Below are positions 23,952 to 32,175 of a stretch of 64,000 nucleotides of DNA, in pieces (positions within the stretch are counted from its first letter, which is position 1; each line of letters starts with the position of its first letter). The DNA lies in contig JACVCB010000010.1 in assembly GCA_016742255.1 (NCBI GenBank), positions 51,740 to 115,739 on the forward strand, written 5' to 3'. Below the pieces are notes generated by a model. The model was not told where the DNA came from and made no database searches. It saw nothing but the letters and a program-made list of their open reading frames with translations. Source of the stretch: Leptospira sp. (GTDB taxonomy: Bacteria; Spirochaetota; Leptospiria; Leptospirales; Leptospiraceae). The position numbers and the translations under genes were made by a program.

Positions 23952-24677
23952 TTAAATTGACCACCGAATCACAAAAGCCGCAATTCCCGCACCAACTAAC
24001 GGAACTACTACGGGAAGCCATGCATATTTCCAACCTGAATTTCCTTTATTGGGTATTGGAACGATGGAATGAATGATCCTTGGTCCTAAGTCACGAGCAG
24101 GGTTAATCGCATACCCAGTGGTTCCTCCCATGGAAAGTCCGATGGCCCATACAAGAAGACCTACAAAACCCGTGCCAGCAATTCCATTTGCCCCGCCGTT
24201 TGCGGGAGAAAAGATCGCATGGATTCCAAGGATGAGAAGGAAGGTTCCAAATCCTTCACTGATCACATTGGAAAGAGTGTGTTTGATGGCAGGTTCCGTC
24301 GAAAAGACTGCCAAGATTTTCCCAGGGTCTTTTGTTTCTTTCCAATGGGGGAGGTAATGCAAATACACCAAAAAAGCTCCAAGGGCTGCACCTGTAACTT
24401 GAGCGAGGCTATACGGCAAAAAGATCGAATAATCACCCGACTGGATACAAACAGAAAGTGTTACCGCTGGATTCAAGTGGGCTCCGGGACTTCCGAGTGC
24501 TTTTGCCACAAGGACTCCAAAACAAACAGCCAAAGCCCATGCTGTCGTGATAGTAATCCAACCACCATCTTTAGCTTTGGATTTTTCTAATAAAACACCA
24601 GCGACAACACCATCCCCTAATAAGATCAAAACAGCAGTTCCAAAAAATTCGCCAACCAGTTCCAAAATACCCTCCAC
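23952..24677 (-). CDS. Aquaglyceroporin (MIP family, GlpF-like)
   Basis: The 241-residue protein has six hydrophobic segments and both pore motifs: NPA in GAHLNPAVTLSV and NPARDLGPR near the C-terminus. The Asp after NPAR is the usual mark of glycerol-conducting members rather than strict water channels. It should let glycerol and other small neutral solutes cross the inner membrane. It diverges from malic enzyme across 122 bp; no glycerol kinase is adjacent. Confidence 0.92.
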   Translation of the reverse strand: MEGILELVGEFFGTAVLILLGDGVVAGVLLEKSKAKDGGWITITTAWALAVCFGVLVAKALGSPGAHLNPAVTLSVCIQSGDYSIFLPYSLAQVTGAALGAFLVYLHYLPHWKETKDPGKILAVFSTEPAIKHTLSNVISEGFGTFLLILGIHAIFSPANGGANGIAGTGFVGLLVWAIGLSMGGTTGYAINPARDLGPRIIHSIVPIPNKGNSGWKYAWLPVVVPLVGAGIAAFVIRWSI

Positions 24678-24799
24678 ACGCCAAAGGTGAGGACTTTATC
24701 TAAAGGGACATAGAACAACTGACAACCTTTTTTGAAGGGTTACACCCTCAATTTATTCTAGGATTTTCCATTGAATCATAAATCATGGGAAAATAGACC

Positions 24800-26092
24800 A
24801 TGAAAAATCACGCGCTTGAGTATCACTCTAGGTTTCCGAAAGGAAAAACCAAAGTAGTTCCGACAAAACCAACGGAGAACAGTTATGACTTGTCACTCGC
24901 ATACTCGCCTGGTGTCGCATACCCTTGCCTTGAAATTGAAAAACAACCTGATCTCGTTTACGAATATACTAATCGTGGAAATTTAGTGGGGATCATCACC
25001 AATGGAACTGCCATTTTGGGTCTAGGCAATATTGGAGCTTCCGCTGGGAAACCAGTGATGGAAGGAAAAGCTGTCTTATTTAAAAAATTCGCAGGCATCG
25101 ATGTGTTTGATATTGAAATCAACGAAACTGATCCTGAAAAATTCATCACCATTGTAAAAGCCCTCGAACCAACGTTTGGTGGGATCAATTTGGAAGACAT
25201 CCGTGCTCCGGAATGTTTTCACATAGAAAAAACTTTGGACCAAAGTATGAAGATCCCAGTGTTCCATGATGACCAACATGGAACCGCAATTATTTCCACT
25301 GCCGCACTTCTCAATTCACTTGTGATCACTGGTAAAAAAGCAGAAAACTTAAAAGTTGTCATCAATGGAGCAGGTGCTGCAGCCATATCCATTGCAGAGA
25401 TGTTAACTCATATTGGAGTGAGACACGAATCTATTTTTATGTTGGACTCTCGTGGTGTTATCAATCACAAACGTACCAATTTACATGAATCAAAACTTCC
25501 ATTTGTTCGTAACACAGAAGCAGAAACACTAGAAGATATTTTTCCTGGAACCGATCTATTCATTGGAGTTTCTGTTGCAAACGTTGTGACAGAAGCAATG
25601 GTGAAAACAATGGCTGAGAAACCTGTGATGTTTGCTCTTGCCAATCCAGACCCTGAAATTCCTTATCCAGATGCAAAACGTGCAAGACCAGACCTCATTA
25701 TGGCAACGGGTCGCAGTGATTATCCTAACCAAGTGAATAACGTACTCGGGTTTCCTTTTATCTTTCGTGGGGCACTTGATGTCCGTGCAAAAGTAGTAAA
25801 CATGGAAATGAAACTAGCCGCCGCATATGCTCTCAGTGAACTCACAAAAATCCCTGTTCCTGTTGAAGTTTGTGAAGCGTATAACGAAGTGGAAATTCGA
25901 TTTGGGGAAGATTACATCATTCCAAAACCTTTAGACGAACGCGTGTTATACCATGTAGCACCTGCCGTGGCGGAAGCTGCTGTCAAAACCGGTGTGAACC
26001 AAGTGGAATACCCTGGCCGCGAAGCTTACGTGAAGTTTTTGGAATCCATCATGGCCCAACAAAAAGAACCTATCAGTGCCTTAGAAATCTAA
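24800..26092 (+). CDS. NAD(P)-dependent malic enzyme
   Basis: The 430-residue protein shows the malic enzyme landmarks: [29 protein letters not shown] followed by [15 protein letters not shown] (metal ligands), HDDQHGTA and the nucleotide loop [14 protein letters not shown]. It oxidatively decarboxylates malate to pyruvate, making reducing power. It is of the short type, lacking the phosphotransacetylase-like C-terminal domain of MaeB. In an organism living on fatty acids this would supply NADPH and pyruvate; that link is inference. Confidence 0.93.
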   Translation: MKNHALEYHSRFPKGKTKVVPTKPTENSYDLSLAYSPGVAYPCLEIEKQPDLVYEYTNRGNLVGIITNGTAILGLGNIGASAGKPVMEGKAVLFKKFAGIDVFDIEINETDPEKFITIVKALEPTFGGINLEDIRAPECFHIEKTLDQSMKIPVFHDDQHGTAIISTAALLNSLVITGKKAENLKVVINGAGAAAISIAEMLTHIGVRHESIFMLDSRGVINHKRTNLHESKLPFVRNTEAETLEDIFPGTDLFIGVSVANVVTEAMVKTMAEKPVMFALANPDPEIPYPDAKRARPDLIMATGRSDYPNQVNNVLGFPFIFRGALDVRAKVVNMEMKLAAAYALSELTKIPVPVEVCEAYNEVEIRFGEDYIIPKPLDERVLYHVAPAVAEAAVKTGVNQVEYPGREAYVKFLESIMAQQKEPISALEI

Positions 26093-26183
26093 ACCTGGGG
26101 ACTTTTTTCCTTTAGAGTCACCTTCGGGATCTGAAAAAAATTTCAAAAAAAACGATCTACCCTAGAAAAAGTACTTGTTTAAA

Positions 26184-26221
26184 TTTGTGCAACGCACATA
26201 ACTGTATTGTGCATTGCACAA
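26184..26221. promoter_or_regulatory. Tandem palindromes upstream of the phasin-like gene
   Basis: TTTGTGCAACGCACAT (26184-26199) and TTGTGCATTGCACAA (26207-26221) lie 23 bp apart centre to centre, and the second is a perfect palindrome. A TTGTTT at 26175 and ATAACT at 26198 could be -35 and -10 boxes overlapping them. TGC/GCA-rich palindromes near phasin genes are bound by PhaR in polyhydroxyalkanoate-storing bacteria; that assignment here is inference. Confidence 0.55.
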
Positions 26222-26246
26222 ATAGGTGAAAACCAGGAGCTAAATT

Positions 26247-26618
26247 ATGGAAAAACAAATCATGGACATTCTTAACGCTGGAATCGGTCTTTTTCAATCT
26301 GGAAAAGAAGGTTTAGAAAAAGCAAAAACACAATTGGAATCTACTTACAATGAGTTAGTTTCTAAAGGTGCTTTAGACAATACTGAGGAATCAGTAAAAA
26401 TCCGCCAATCTGTGGACAAAATCCTAACAGACATTAAAGAATTCTCTAGTGTTGCTGGAAAAAACTACGACGAAACTCGTTCTAAAATCGTAGAAAACTA
26501 CAACAAAATTGCTGAAGAAATCAAAGCAAAAATGCCTGAAGGAAAAATTGAATCTGTAAAAGCAAAAATCAATGAAGTTGCAGAATCGATCAAAAAAACA
26601 GGTGCTGCAAAAGCATAA
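26247..26618 (+). CDS. Phasin-like small helical protein
   Basis: The 123-residue protein is entirely amphipathic helix: [58 protein letters not shown] and a Lys/Ala-rich tail. This is the pattern of phasin-related proteins that coat storage granules or lipid surfaces. An AGGAG lies seven bases before the ATG, and a strong terminator follows, so it is a single-gene, probably highly expressed unit. No polyhydroxyalkanoate synthase is in the window, so the granule role is unproven. Confidence 0.75.
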   Translation: MEKQIMDILNAGIGLFQSGKEGLEKAKTQLESTYNELVSKGALDNTEESVKIRQSVDKILTDIKEFSSVAGKNYDETRSKIVENYNKIAEEIKAKMPEGKIESVKAKINEVAESIKKTGAAKA

Positions 26619-26630
26619 TCATCATTTACA

Positions 26631-26662
26631 AAGAGAGGGTCGGATCTCCGGCCTTTTCTCTT
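26631..26662 (+). terminator. Intrinsic terminator after the phasin-like gene
   Basis: GGTCGG and CCGGCC pair around ATCT, extended by AGAG...CTCT flanks, and are followed by a long pyrimidine tract (TTCTTTCTTCTTTGTTTTTT). It begins about 13 bp after the stop codon. Confidence 0.7.
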
Positions 26663-26817
26663 CTTTCTTCTTTGTTTTTTCAACTCATTCTTTCCACAAT
26701 CACTTCCAACTGATTAACCATATCCAGTCTAACAATGTAAGATGTATATGAAATGTGAATGAACCTTTGTCATAAGGTTTACTTCCTTTCACTTTCCCTA
26801 TTGACATCTTTCCTTTT

Positions 26818-27681
26818 ATGATGCAAGTTACCCTTATGTTTCGTTCTAATGTTCTGATCCTATTTTCTCTCGTATTATTTGTTTCTTGTGGCACAGCAGA
26901 TTTAAGACCACCTCATTTGTCAGATGACAAAGTTGATTTGGAATTGAAAAAGAAGGGTTTAGCAGTTGTTACGAACCCTCCTATCAAAGAATTAACCCCA
27001 GGTGATTGGAAACAATACAAACAAGTTCAATTTATCATCAAGGATGTTTGGCATTCTAACTTTGTTCGTTTTTTTACTCCCATCAAAGAGCCTGAGTTGA
27101 GGATGCGAGTGTATCTCGATTTTGAAGCAGATGCTATGCAAGTTGAGTTTCTTGGCGGAGAAAAAAAAGGACTTATTTATGGTTTAGAAAAAAAATCCAC
27201 CTACCAAATTGCATCTGACACAGGTAAGGTGTACAGTGATGATACAGAAGTCAGAATTTATTTGGAATCATTACGCCTTTATCTCACTTTGCCATGGCGA
27301 TTAAAAGATTACCCAATCATCCAATATGCAGGCACAAAAGAGAAGTTAAATCAAAGTTACGAAGTAGTATATTTCACATCAGTGCAAATGAACGCCAATC
27401 CTGATACGGATCAGTATGTTGGATACTTTGAGAAAAAAAGTGGTGCTTTGGAATGGATGGAATTTACCTACCGAGAATTATTCGGATTTTACCAAGGTGT
27501 TTTAAAATATGGATTTTATGAACCATGGAACAACCAACAATACCCAAGAAGGATTTCCATCTTAGATAAATTTGAAGATGGAGATTTTGTACATGAAATC
27601 CGAATCGAAAAAATCGAAATTCCTGTGAAACCTATGGAAGAAGTAGATAAGGTGTTAGAATTACCGGAGCCTGGGAAGTAA
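26818..27681 (+). CDS. Lipoprotein of unknown function
   Basis: The N-terminus carries a signal ending LILFSLVLFVSC, a good lipobox. The mature part of about 260 residues is rich in aromatic and charged residues (DVWHSNFVRFFTPIKEPELR, LRLYLTLPWRLKDYPIIQYA) and looks like a soluble beta-rich envelope protein. No family is clear to me. Two starts are possible (26818 or the Met at 26836), neither with a strong Shine-Dalgarno sequence. It stands alone between the phasin terminator and the structured element at 27704. Confidence 0.75.
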   Translation: MMQVTLMFRSNVLILFSLVLFVSCGTADLRPPHLSDDKVDLELKKKGLAVVTNPPIKELTPGDWKQYKQVQFIIKDVWHSNFVRFFTPIKEPELRMRVYLDFEADAMQVEFLGGEKKGLIYGLEKKSTYQIASDTGKVYSDDTEVRIYLESLRLYLTLPWRLKDYPIIQYAGTKEKLNQSYEVVYFTSVQMNANPDTDQYVGYFEKKSGALEWMEFTYRELFGFYQGVLKYGFYEPWNNQQYPRRISILDKFEDGDFVHEIRIEKIEIPVKPMEEVDKVLELPEPGK

Positions 27682-27703
27682 GTTCCTTAAACCTGTTTGC
27701 GAA

Positions 27704-27756
27704 AGGGATCGTAGCGGAAATCCTGCATTCCTTGCAGATTGAAGCGTAGAGCCCGG
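27704..27756 (+). ncRNA. Structured RNA-like dispersed element, copy B (Flavo-1-like)
   Basis: AGGGATCGTAGCGGAAATCC, a hairpin CTGCA-TTCCT-TGCAG, then ATTGAAGCGTAGAGCCCGG. The flanks align with the reverse complement of 6891-6945 while the hairpin differs in sequence but still pairs. GGG and CCC at the ends can close an outer stem around conserved internal-loop boxes (GTAGCGGA and GAAGCGTA). It lies 3' of the lipoprotein gene and 5' of the toxin-antitoxin pair. Confidence 0.5.
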
Positions 27757-27757
27757 T

Positions 27758-27778
27758 CCACCACTGGAACAGTGGTGG
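27758..27778 (+). repeat. Perfect 9-bp hairpin following copy B
   Basis: CCACCACTG, loop GAA, CAGTGGTGG. It directly follows the RNA-like element and is followed by ATTCGCCCCAAAC. There is no T-run, so it is not a standard terminator. Confidence 0.6.
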
Positions 27779-27893
27779 ATTCGCCCCAAACAAATCTTAG
27801 ATGATTGCATTTGGAAAACGCGAATCGAAGATAAAATTGTAAATACCCCAAAAATCGATTGAATCCTTTTTTGTTATTACTAATGTTATAACC

Positions 27894-28133
27894 ATGGATA
27901 GTTCAGCTGTCAAAAAAACGACGATTCGCGCAATTGGGAATGCATCTGGTGCAACCATCCCAAAAATCATTCTGGAAAAATACAACCTCCATGAAGGGGA
28001 CACTGTCTTTCTTGTTGAAACAGAAAACGGCATCCTTTTGTCTCCTTATGATCCTGAGTTTGAATCAGCCATGGAATTGTACCAAGACGCTTCTAAAAAA
28101 TATCGGAATGCCTTGAAAGAATTGGCGAAATGA
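27894..28133 (+). CDS. AbrB/MazE-type antitoxin
   Basis: The 79-residue protein has the swapped-hairpin AbrB fold signature: TTIRAIGNASGATIPKIILE, then KYNLHEGDTVFLVETENGIL. A C-terminal helix (FESAMELYQDASKKYRNALK) should bind and neutralise the toxin. Its last four bases overlap the start of the Doc gene, a standard toxin-antitoxin arrangement. GTTATTAC (27873) and GTTATAAC (27885), just before the start codon, could be an autoregulatory site. The partner is a Doc/Fic protein rather than the more usual MazF. Confidence 0.85.
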   Translation: MDSSAVKKTTIRAIGNASGATIPKIILEKYNLHEGDTVFLVETENGILLSPYDPEFESAMELYQDASKKYRNALKELAK

Positions 28134-28525
28134 AACGGGAACCTAAGTGGTTAAACCGAAACATTGCAGAAGCGATCCATTTAGACCAAATCAAACAACA
28201 CGGCGGTGCATTAGGCATTCGTGATACTGGTTTACTTGAATCGGCTTTGGATCGACCAAAGAACCAGTGGCATTACAATTCAGAATCTTCGATTTTTGAA
28301 CTTTCGGCATCCCTTGGAATTGGCATCGCCAAAAATCATCCCTTTATGGATGGAAACAAAAGGACATCGTTTCTTTTGATGTATGTATTCCTTGCGATGA
28401 ATGGTTACCTGATAGACACTTCGGAAGAAGACGTTGTGATCACGATTCTAAAAGTAGCTGATGGTTCGATGAAAGAGAATGAGTTGGCCAAGTGGTTGCA
28501 ACAGGTATCGAAGGTTAGAAGCTAA
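28130..28525 (+). CDS. doc: Doc-type (Fic-fold) toxin
   Basis: The 131-residue protein has the Doc/Fic core motif HPFMDGNKRT at residues 70-79, preceded by an N-terminal IHLDQIKQHGGALGIRDTGL typical of death-on-curing proteins. Doc toxins phosphorylate elongation factor Tu and stop translation. The catalytic His, Asp, Asn, Lys and Arg are all present, so the toxin looks intact. It is coupled by ATGA overlap to the AbrB-type antitoxin. Confidence 0.9.
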   Translation: MKREPKWLNRNIAEAIHLDQIKQHGGALGIRDTGLLESALDRPKNQWHYNSESSIFELSASLGIGIAKNHPFMDGNKRTSFLLMYVFLAMNGYLIDTSEEDVVITILKVADGSMKENELAKWLQQVSKVRS

Positions 28526-28615
28526 CGGTAAGTATTCGATAGATGAAATGATTTGGCGTTCAAAATGAAAATGTAAGATTACAATCTTTTTAATTTTATG
28601 GTAACTCGAATGTAT

Positions 28616-29704
28616 ATGAAAATATTAAAGACGTTTCTTTTTCTATTTCTCCTTAACTGCGGAATGATAAGTGCAGAGGGAGTAGTCTACATACCTTTTG
28701 ATAAATATTATGTTTCAAGCCAGAATCAAGTAGTCGTATTGAAAAGGGCAAAAATCAATAGAAATTTATTAAACGGAATTATGCAAGATTATGATACGAT
28801 AGATGATTTTTTTATAATAGGAAAGAATCAAGAATTGATCCACATCGGTGAATATAATGATTTATCCGCAATAAGATCAAATAGAGGTAGCCAATTTTTG
28901 TCCATTGGAGATGAAACCTTATTAGTCGCAGATGGTTGCAGAATTTATATAATTGGTGAGAAAAATGATTTAAACTATAATAAAATAGATAATGTAAATT
29001 GTTCGGAAGATAAAGGGGAAAGATATATTGGAATTTTCCAAGGATCTGGGAAAGATATATATGTTCTTCGTTTCGGTAGTGTTGGATCTGAAAATGATGG
29101 GTATGGAGGTGAGTTACTAAAGGTAAATAAAAATGGGGAAATTATGAGTAAATTTCAAATGGATACTGATTCATCCATGCAAATATTTCTTTATGATAAC
29201 AGGATTCTAGTATCAAATAGACGTAAAAATAGTTGTCTAGATGTAAATTTAAATGTAATCAACCAGATTGATTTTAATTACGAATGGAATGTTGGTTATC
29301 TGAGTTCCAAATTATTCTTTGGGATGGGGACACTATCAAAAGAATTATTCATTTTGCAAAAAGACACAGACAAATGTTTCCAAGATTATGCAGTTATTGA
29401 AGACAAAAAATCATTACAAGATGACTACTTGGTACAAGTAAACAATTTTGATGATGGTCGCTTTTTTTATTACCTCGCCTTTTCAGAAAATTTATGTTTC
29501 TTGGAATATTCAATAAGTCCCATTAAAACGAATTGTTTTCATTTAGGTGGGGATATAGATTACCTTCGCAAAGAAGATGAAAATACTTATGAAGCTATAC
29601 GGTATAAAGATTTATATTTTGGCTATTCATCCTTAAGGTTTAAAATCATGAATCAAATGAAAGTTGAAATCATCCAAGATTGGGAGACAAAGCAATTCAA
29701 GTGA
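28616..29704 (+). CDS. Lipoprotein of unknown function, AT-rich
   Basis: From the Met at 28616 the signal MKILKTFLFLFLLNC ends in a lipobox; in-frame ATGs at 28598 and 28610 are alternatives. The mature part of about 345 residues is a run of beta-rich units (VYIPFDKYYVSSQNQVVVLK, YIGIFQGSGKDIYVLRF) that could fold as an irregular propeller. The gene is visibly more AT-rich than its surroundings, like the nuclease-ParA gene, which hints at recent acquisition along with the toxin-antitoxin pair next door. Confidence 0.7.
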   Translation: MKILKTFLFLFLLNCGMISAEGVVYIPFDKYYVSSQNQVVVLKRAKINRNLLNGIMQDYDTIDDFFIIGKNQELIHIGEYNDLSAIRSNRGSQFLSIGDETLLVADGCRIYIIGEKNDLNYNKIDNVNCSEDKGERYIGIFQGSGKDIYVLRFGSVGSENDGYGGELLKVNKNGEIMSKFQMDTDSSMQIFLYDNRILVSNRRKNSCLDVNLNVINQIDFNYEWNVGYLSSKLFFGMGTLSKELFILQKDTDKCFQDYAVIEDKKSLQDDYLVQVNNFDDGRFFYYLAFSENLCFLEYSISPIKTNCFHLGGDIDYLRKEDENTYEAIRYKDLYFGYSSLRFKIMNQMKVEIIQDWETKQFK

Positions 29705-29753
29705 TAATGATCAATCTAATCTGATCATCACATTTAGGCCAATAAAGATAAAA

Positions 29754-29784
29754 AAAGCCACTACTCAATTTTAGCAGTGGCTTT
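29754..29784 (-). terminator. Intrinsic terminator of the exbB-exbD-exbD-tonB operon
   Basis: AAAGCCACT (29754-29762) pairs with AGTGGCTTT (29776-29784). On the minus strand the stem is followed by a TTTT run (29750-29753) and TATC. It begins 5 bp after the tonB stop codon and may also end the converging lipoprotein transcript. Confidence 0.75.
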
Positions 29785-29788
29785 CCTA

Positions 29789-30385
29789 TTAATTCAATGT
29801 AAATCGGATCGGAACCAATACTTTTACAGTAATTGGTTTTCCCTCTAATACGGATGGGGAAAAACGTTTTCTGCGATATACTTTGATCGCTTCTTCTTCC
29901 AATCCACCACCTAACTGTTTGCCTACGGATCTGACACGAAGCACTTCTCCTGTATTGGAGATGATCACTTCTAATGTCATGGTTCCCGTCACACCTAATG
30001 CTTTCGCATCGGATGTATATTCTGGACGAACATTTGGGGAAAGGTCAACAGGTGAGGTAGCACCAGATACAATGGGATCAGATGCTCCTGCAATACGTGG
30101 GTCTTCTTTTTTTTCTTCTTTTTCTTTGTCAGTTAGATCAAAGTCACCATCAGTTGGTTTGGAATCGGTTGTCGGTTCTTGGATTTGAACGTTGTCAATG
30201 AAAGCAACTTCTTCTACAAGATCATCCAAACTATCTGTTTCCAAATGAGGAGTGAACCAAAAAAGAATGATTAACGCCTGTATAACGGCGGAAATGGCAA
30301 GACCCGTTTCAATACGATAACGATCAATGAATCTATGGATTCTTTCTCGTTTGGATCTTTTATGTGTAACAACAGTTCCGCTCAC
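29789..30385 (-). CDS. tonB: TonB-family energy transducer
   Basis: The 198-residue protein has one N-terminal membrane helix (GLAISAVIQALIILFWF), a charged periplasmic linker (DKEKEEKKEDP), and a C-terminal TonB domain (GVTGTMTLEVIISNTGEVLR, AIKVYRRKRFSPSVLEGKPI). It passes energy from the proton gradient to outer-membrane receptors. It is the last gene of the operon with ExbB and two ExbD proteins, with one base between it and the upstream exbD. Confidence 0.9.
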   Translation of the reverse strand: MSGTVVTHKRSKRERIHRFIDRYRIETGLAISAVIQALIILFWFTPHLETDSLDDLVEEVAFIDNVQIQEPTTDSKPTDGDFDLTDKEKEEKKEDPRIAGASDPIVSGATSPVDLSPNVRPEYTSDAKALGVTGTMTLEVIISNTGEVLRVRSVGKQLGGGLEEEAIKVYRRKRFSPSVLEGKPITVKVLVPIRFTLN

Positions 30386-30386
30386 G

Positions 30387-30809
30387 TTACTTACCTTTTA
30401 ATCCGCCACCTTGGGTGGTCTTGGTAACAAGAGAAACCTTTAGGGCACCAATCTCTCGGAGTGTTTCAAAAACGTTATCTAATTCTTCATAGGTTAAGTC
30501 TTGGTCAGCATGGATCAAAACTTTCAGATCAGGAGTAGTGGCAATTTTTGCTCTGATTTCACTCATCGCTTCGTTTAATTCCATCTTCACTGAATTGAAA
30601 TAAACAGTTCTTTTTTCATCTGCAGTTAGGTAAAGATTTGCGATCTTTTTGTTTAACTGCTCTCCGCCAGGAACATCTGGTAAATTGATGGGAAGGTCAG
30701 GATCGGAATCCAATACGGAGGTTACCATAAAGAACACGAGAAGTAAGAAGGCAATGTCTGCCATCGAACTTACTGGAACTGAAGGTGCGACTCTCTTTCT
30801 TCGTAACAT
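30387..30809 (-). CDS. exbD: ExbD/TolR-family protein (second copy)
   Basis: A 140-residue protein with a basic N-terminus and one membrane helix containing the functional Asp ([17 protein letters not shown]), followed by a periplasmic domain ([20 protein letters not shown]). It forms the proton-channel stator with ExbB. It is separated by one base from the first exbD, so the two are translated together and may form mixed complexes. Confidence 0.9.
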   Translation of the reverse strand: MLRRKRVAPSVPVSSMADIAFLLLVFFMVTSVLDSDPDLPINLPDVPGGEQLNKKIANLYLTADEKRTVYFNSVKMELNEAMSEIRAKIATTPDLKVLIHADQDLTYEELDNVFETLREIGALKVSLVTKTTQGGGLKGK

Positions 30810-30810
30810 A

Positions 30811-31230
30811 TTATTTCTTCTTTCTCACTGAGATTTTTTCAAATCCGCGTAGTTGAACTGCTGATAATGCATCCAACATCTTTGCATATTTGGTATCACC
30901 GGTTGTAACAATGAGTGCTAGTTTGTTTTTAAGATCAGGGATTTCCATTTGGTTCAGGTCATCACGAAACTCTTTTAAACTAGCATATTCTTTGGTTCCG
31001 AAAGCAGGGTTACGCATCTTGTATCTATCTTGTGTGACCAAAATTTCATATACATTCTTGCGTAAAAATGGCTGTGGTTCGGATTGTTTGCGAGGAAGTG
31101 ATATATTCAATCCTTCCTTTACAAAGAATACAGCTGTTACCATAAAAAATACCAAGAGTAGAAAGGCAATATCCGACATGGATGCTGCCGATATTTCCTC
31201 TAGTTCTTGTTTTTTCTTTAACTTAATCAT
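30811..31230 (-). CDS. exbD: ExbD/TolR-family protein (first copy)
   Basis: The 139-residue protein has the same plan: [20 protein letters not shown] with the conserved Asp, then a periplasmic domain. Its middle differs clearly from the second copy ([20 protein letters not shown]), so the two are old paralogues rather than a recent duplication. Paired ExbD genes in one TonB operon occur in several Gram-negative groups, where one copy can be specific for certain receptors. Confidence 0.9.
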   Translation of the reverse strand: MIKLKKKQELEEISAASMSDIAFLLLVFFMVTAVFFVKEGLNISLPRKQSEPQPFLRKNVYEILVTQDRYKMRNPAFGTKEYASLKEFRDDLNQMEIPDLKNKLALIVTTGDTKYAKMLDALSAVQLRGFEKISVRKKK

Positions 31231-31250
31231 GGTTAGTTACTTACCGCTCT

Positions 31251-32102
31251 TTACGCTTTTTTTCCAGCTTTGAGTTTTAAGTATTCTTTGTAGATTTTGT
31301 TCGCAGCTTCTTCTACTTCAGAAGTAAAAAATGCAACCCGGCCTTGTAAGTATTGGTAGAATGTCATTGCAGGGATCGCAACGATAAGACCAGCAGCAGT
31401 TGTAATGAGGGCTTCTTTAATACCACCAGCAACTACTTTTGCGTTTACTTGGTCAGCATTTGCAATTGCATCGAATGCATTGATCATACCGGATACAGTT
31501 CCAAGGAATCCAACAAGTGGCGCGATAGTTGATACTGCAGAAAGAACTGTGAGTCCTTTTTCTAAAAGTGTCATCACTTCACCGGCTTCTCTTTCGATAC
31601 CTGATGCAAAAATTTCAGGATCGTTTTGGGAAACTTCCATACCATTTTTTAATACGTCAGTGATTCGTTGTCCTTCATTTGCCTTTAAGAATTCATCTAC
31701 TCCATTCATACCAGAAGCATCAATTGCATCTTGTAAGTCTTGGTTGTAACCTTTTCTCACAAGTTTTGCTGTGAAGAAAAAATACATTCTTTCAAGGATC
31801 ACTCCGAAACCTACTATCGAAGAAAGTAGGAGTGGCCACATAGACCATCCACCAGTTACAAATAATTTTACGAGTCCGATTTCTGAATCTTGCGTAGGAG
31901 TTTGTTCTGGTGCTTGAGCGACTGGAGCAGGAGTTTCCTGTGGTGCTTCCGTTGTTTGCGTAGTTTCTGTGCTAGGTGTTGTAGGATTCGCTTGTGCTTC
32001 GATTTTTCCAACAATTGTAAAAATTGTGATAAGTGCGATCACAAAGGACAAAGTGATATTTTTCTTTGCCAGGTTACATGAAACGTTCATGAATGTCTCC
32101 AT
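31251..32102 (-). CDS. exbB: ExbB/TolQ-family proton-channel protein
   Basis: The 283-residue protein has an N-terminal signal-like segment and a Pro/Thr/Gln-rich stretch ([19 protein letters not shown]) not found in short ExbB proteins. A MotA/TolQ/ExbB channel domain follows: [58 protein letters not shown]. Extended ExbB forms of this type are common. It is the first gene of the operon and sits directly behind a Pho-box-like array, so phosphate limitation may induce the whole TonB machine. Confidence 0.92.
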   Translation of the reverse strand: METFMNVSCNLAKKNITLSFVIALITIFTIVGKIEAQANPTTPSTETTQTTEAPQETPAPVAQAPEQTPTQDSEIGLVKLFVTGGWSMWPLLLSSIVGFGVILERMYFFFTAKLVRKGYNQDLQDAIDASGMNGVDEFLKANEGQRITDVLKNGMEVSQNDPEIFASGIEREAGEVMTLLEKGLTVLSAVSTIAPLVGFLGTVSGMINAFDAIANADQVNAKVVAGGIKEALITTAAGLIVAIPAMTFYQYLQGRVAFFTSEVEEAANKIYKEYLKLKAGKKA

Positions 32103-32137
32103 ATCTGATTGATATGTTTCAAATCTAGAATATCTCT

Positions 32138-32166
32138 GTTACATTTAGATGACAGATGGATGACAA
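32138..32166 (-). promoter_or_regulatory. Pho-box-like array upstream of exbB
   Basis: On the minus strand TTGTCAT (32160-32166), CTGTCAT (32149-32155) and ATGTAAC (32138-32144) follow one another at exactly 11-bp steps. CTGTCAT is the E. coli Pho-box heptamer. A TATTCT that could be a -10 box lies about 8 bases downstream. The array occupies most of the 73-bp gap between the BtuF-like gene and exbB, ending about 35 bp before the exbB start codon. Confidence 0.68.
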
Positions 32167-32175
32167 AGAGGGTAA

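Noticed and set aside
32103..32175. Fur box before exbB
   Set aside because: I looked for a GATAAT-type palindrome; the gap is taken up by 11-bp direct heptamers, which fit a Pho box better.
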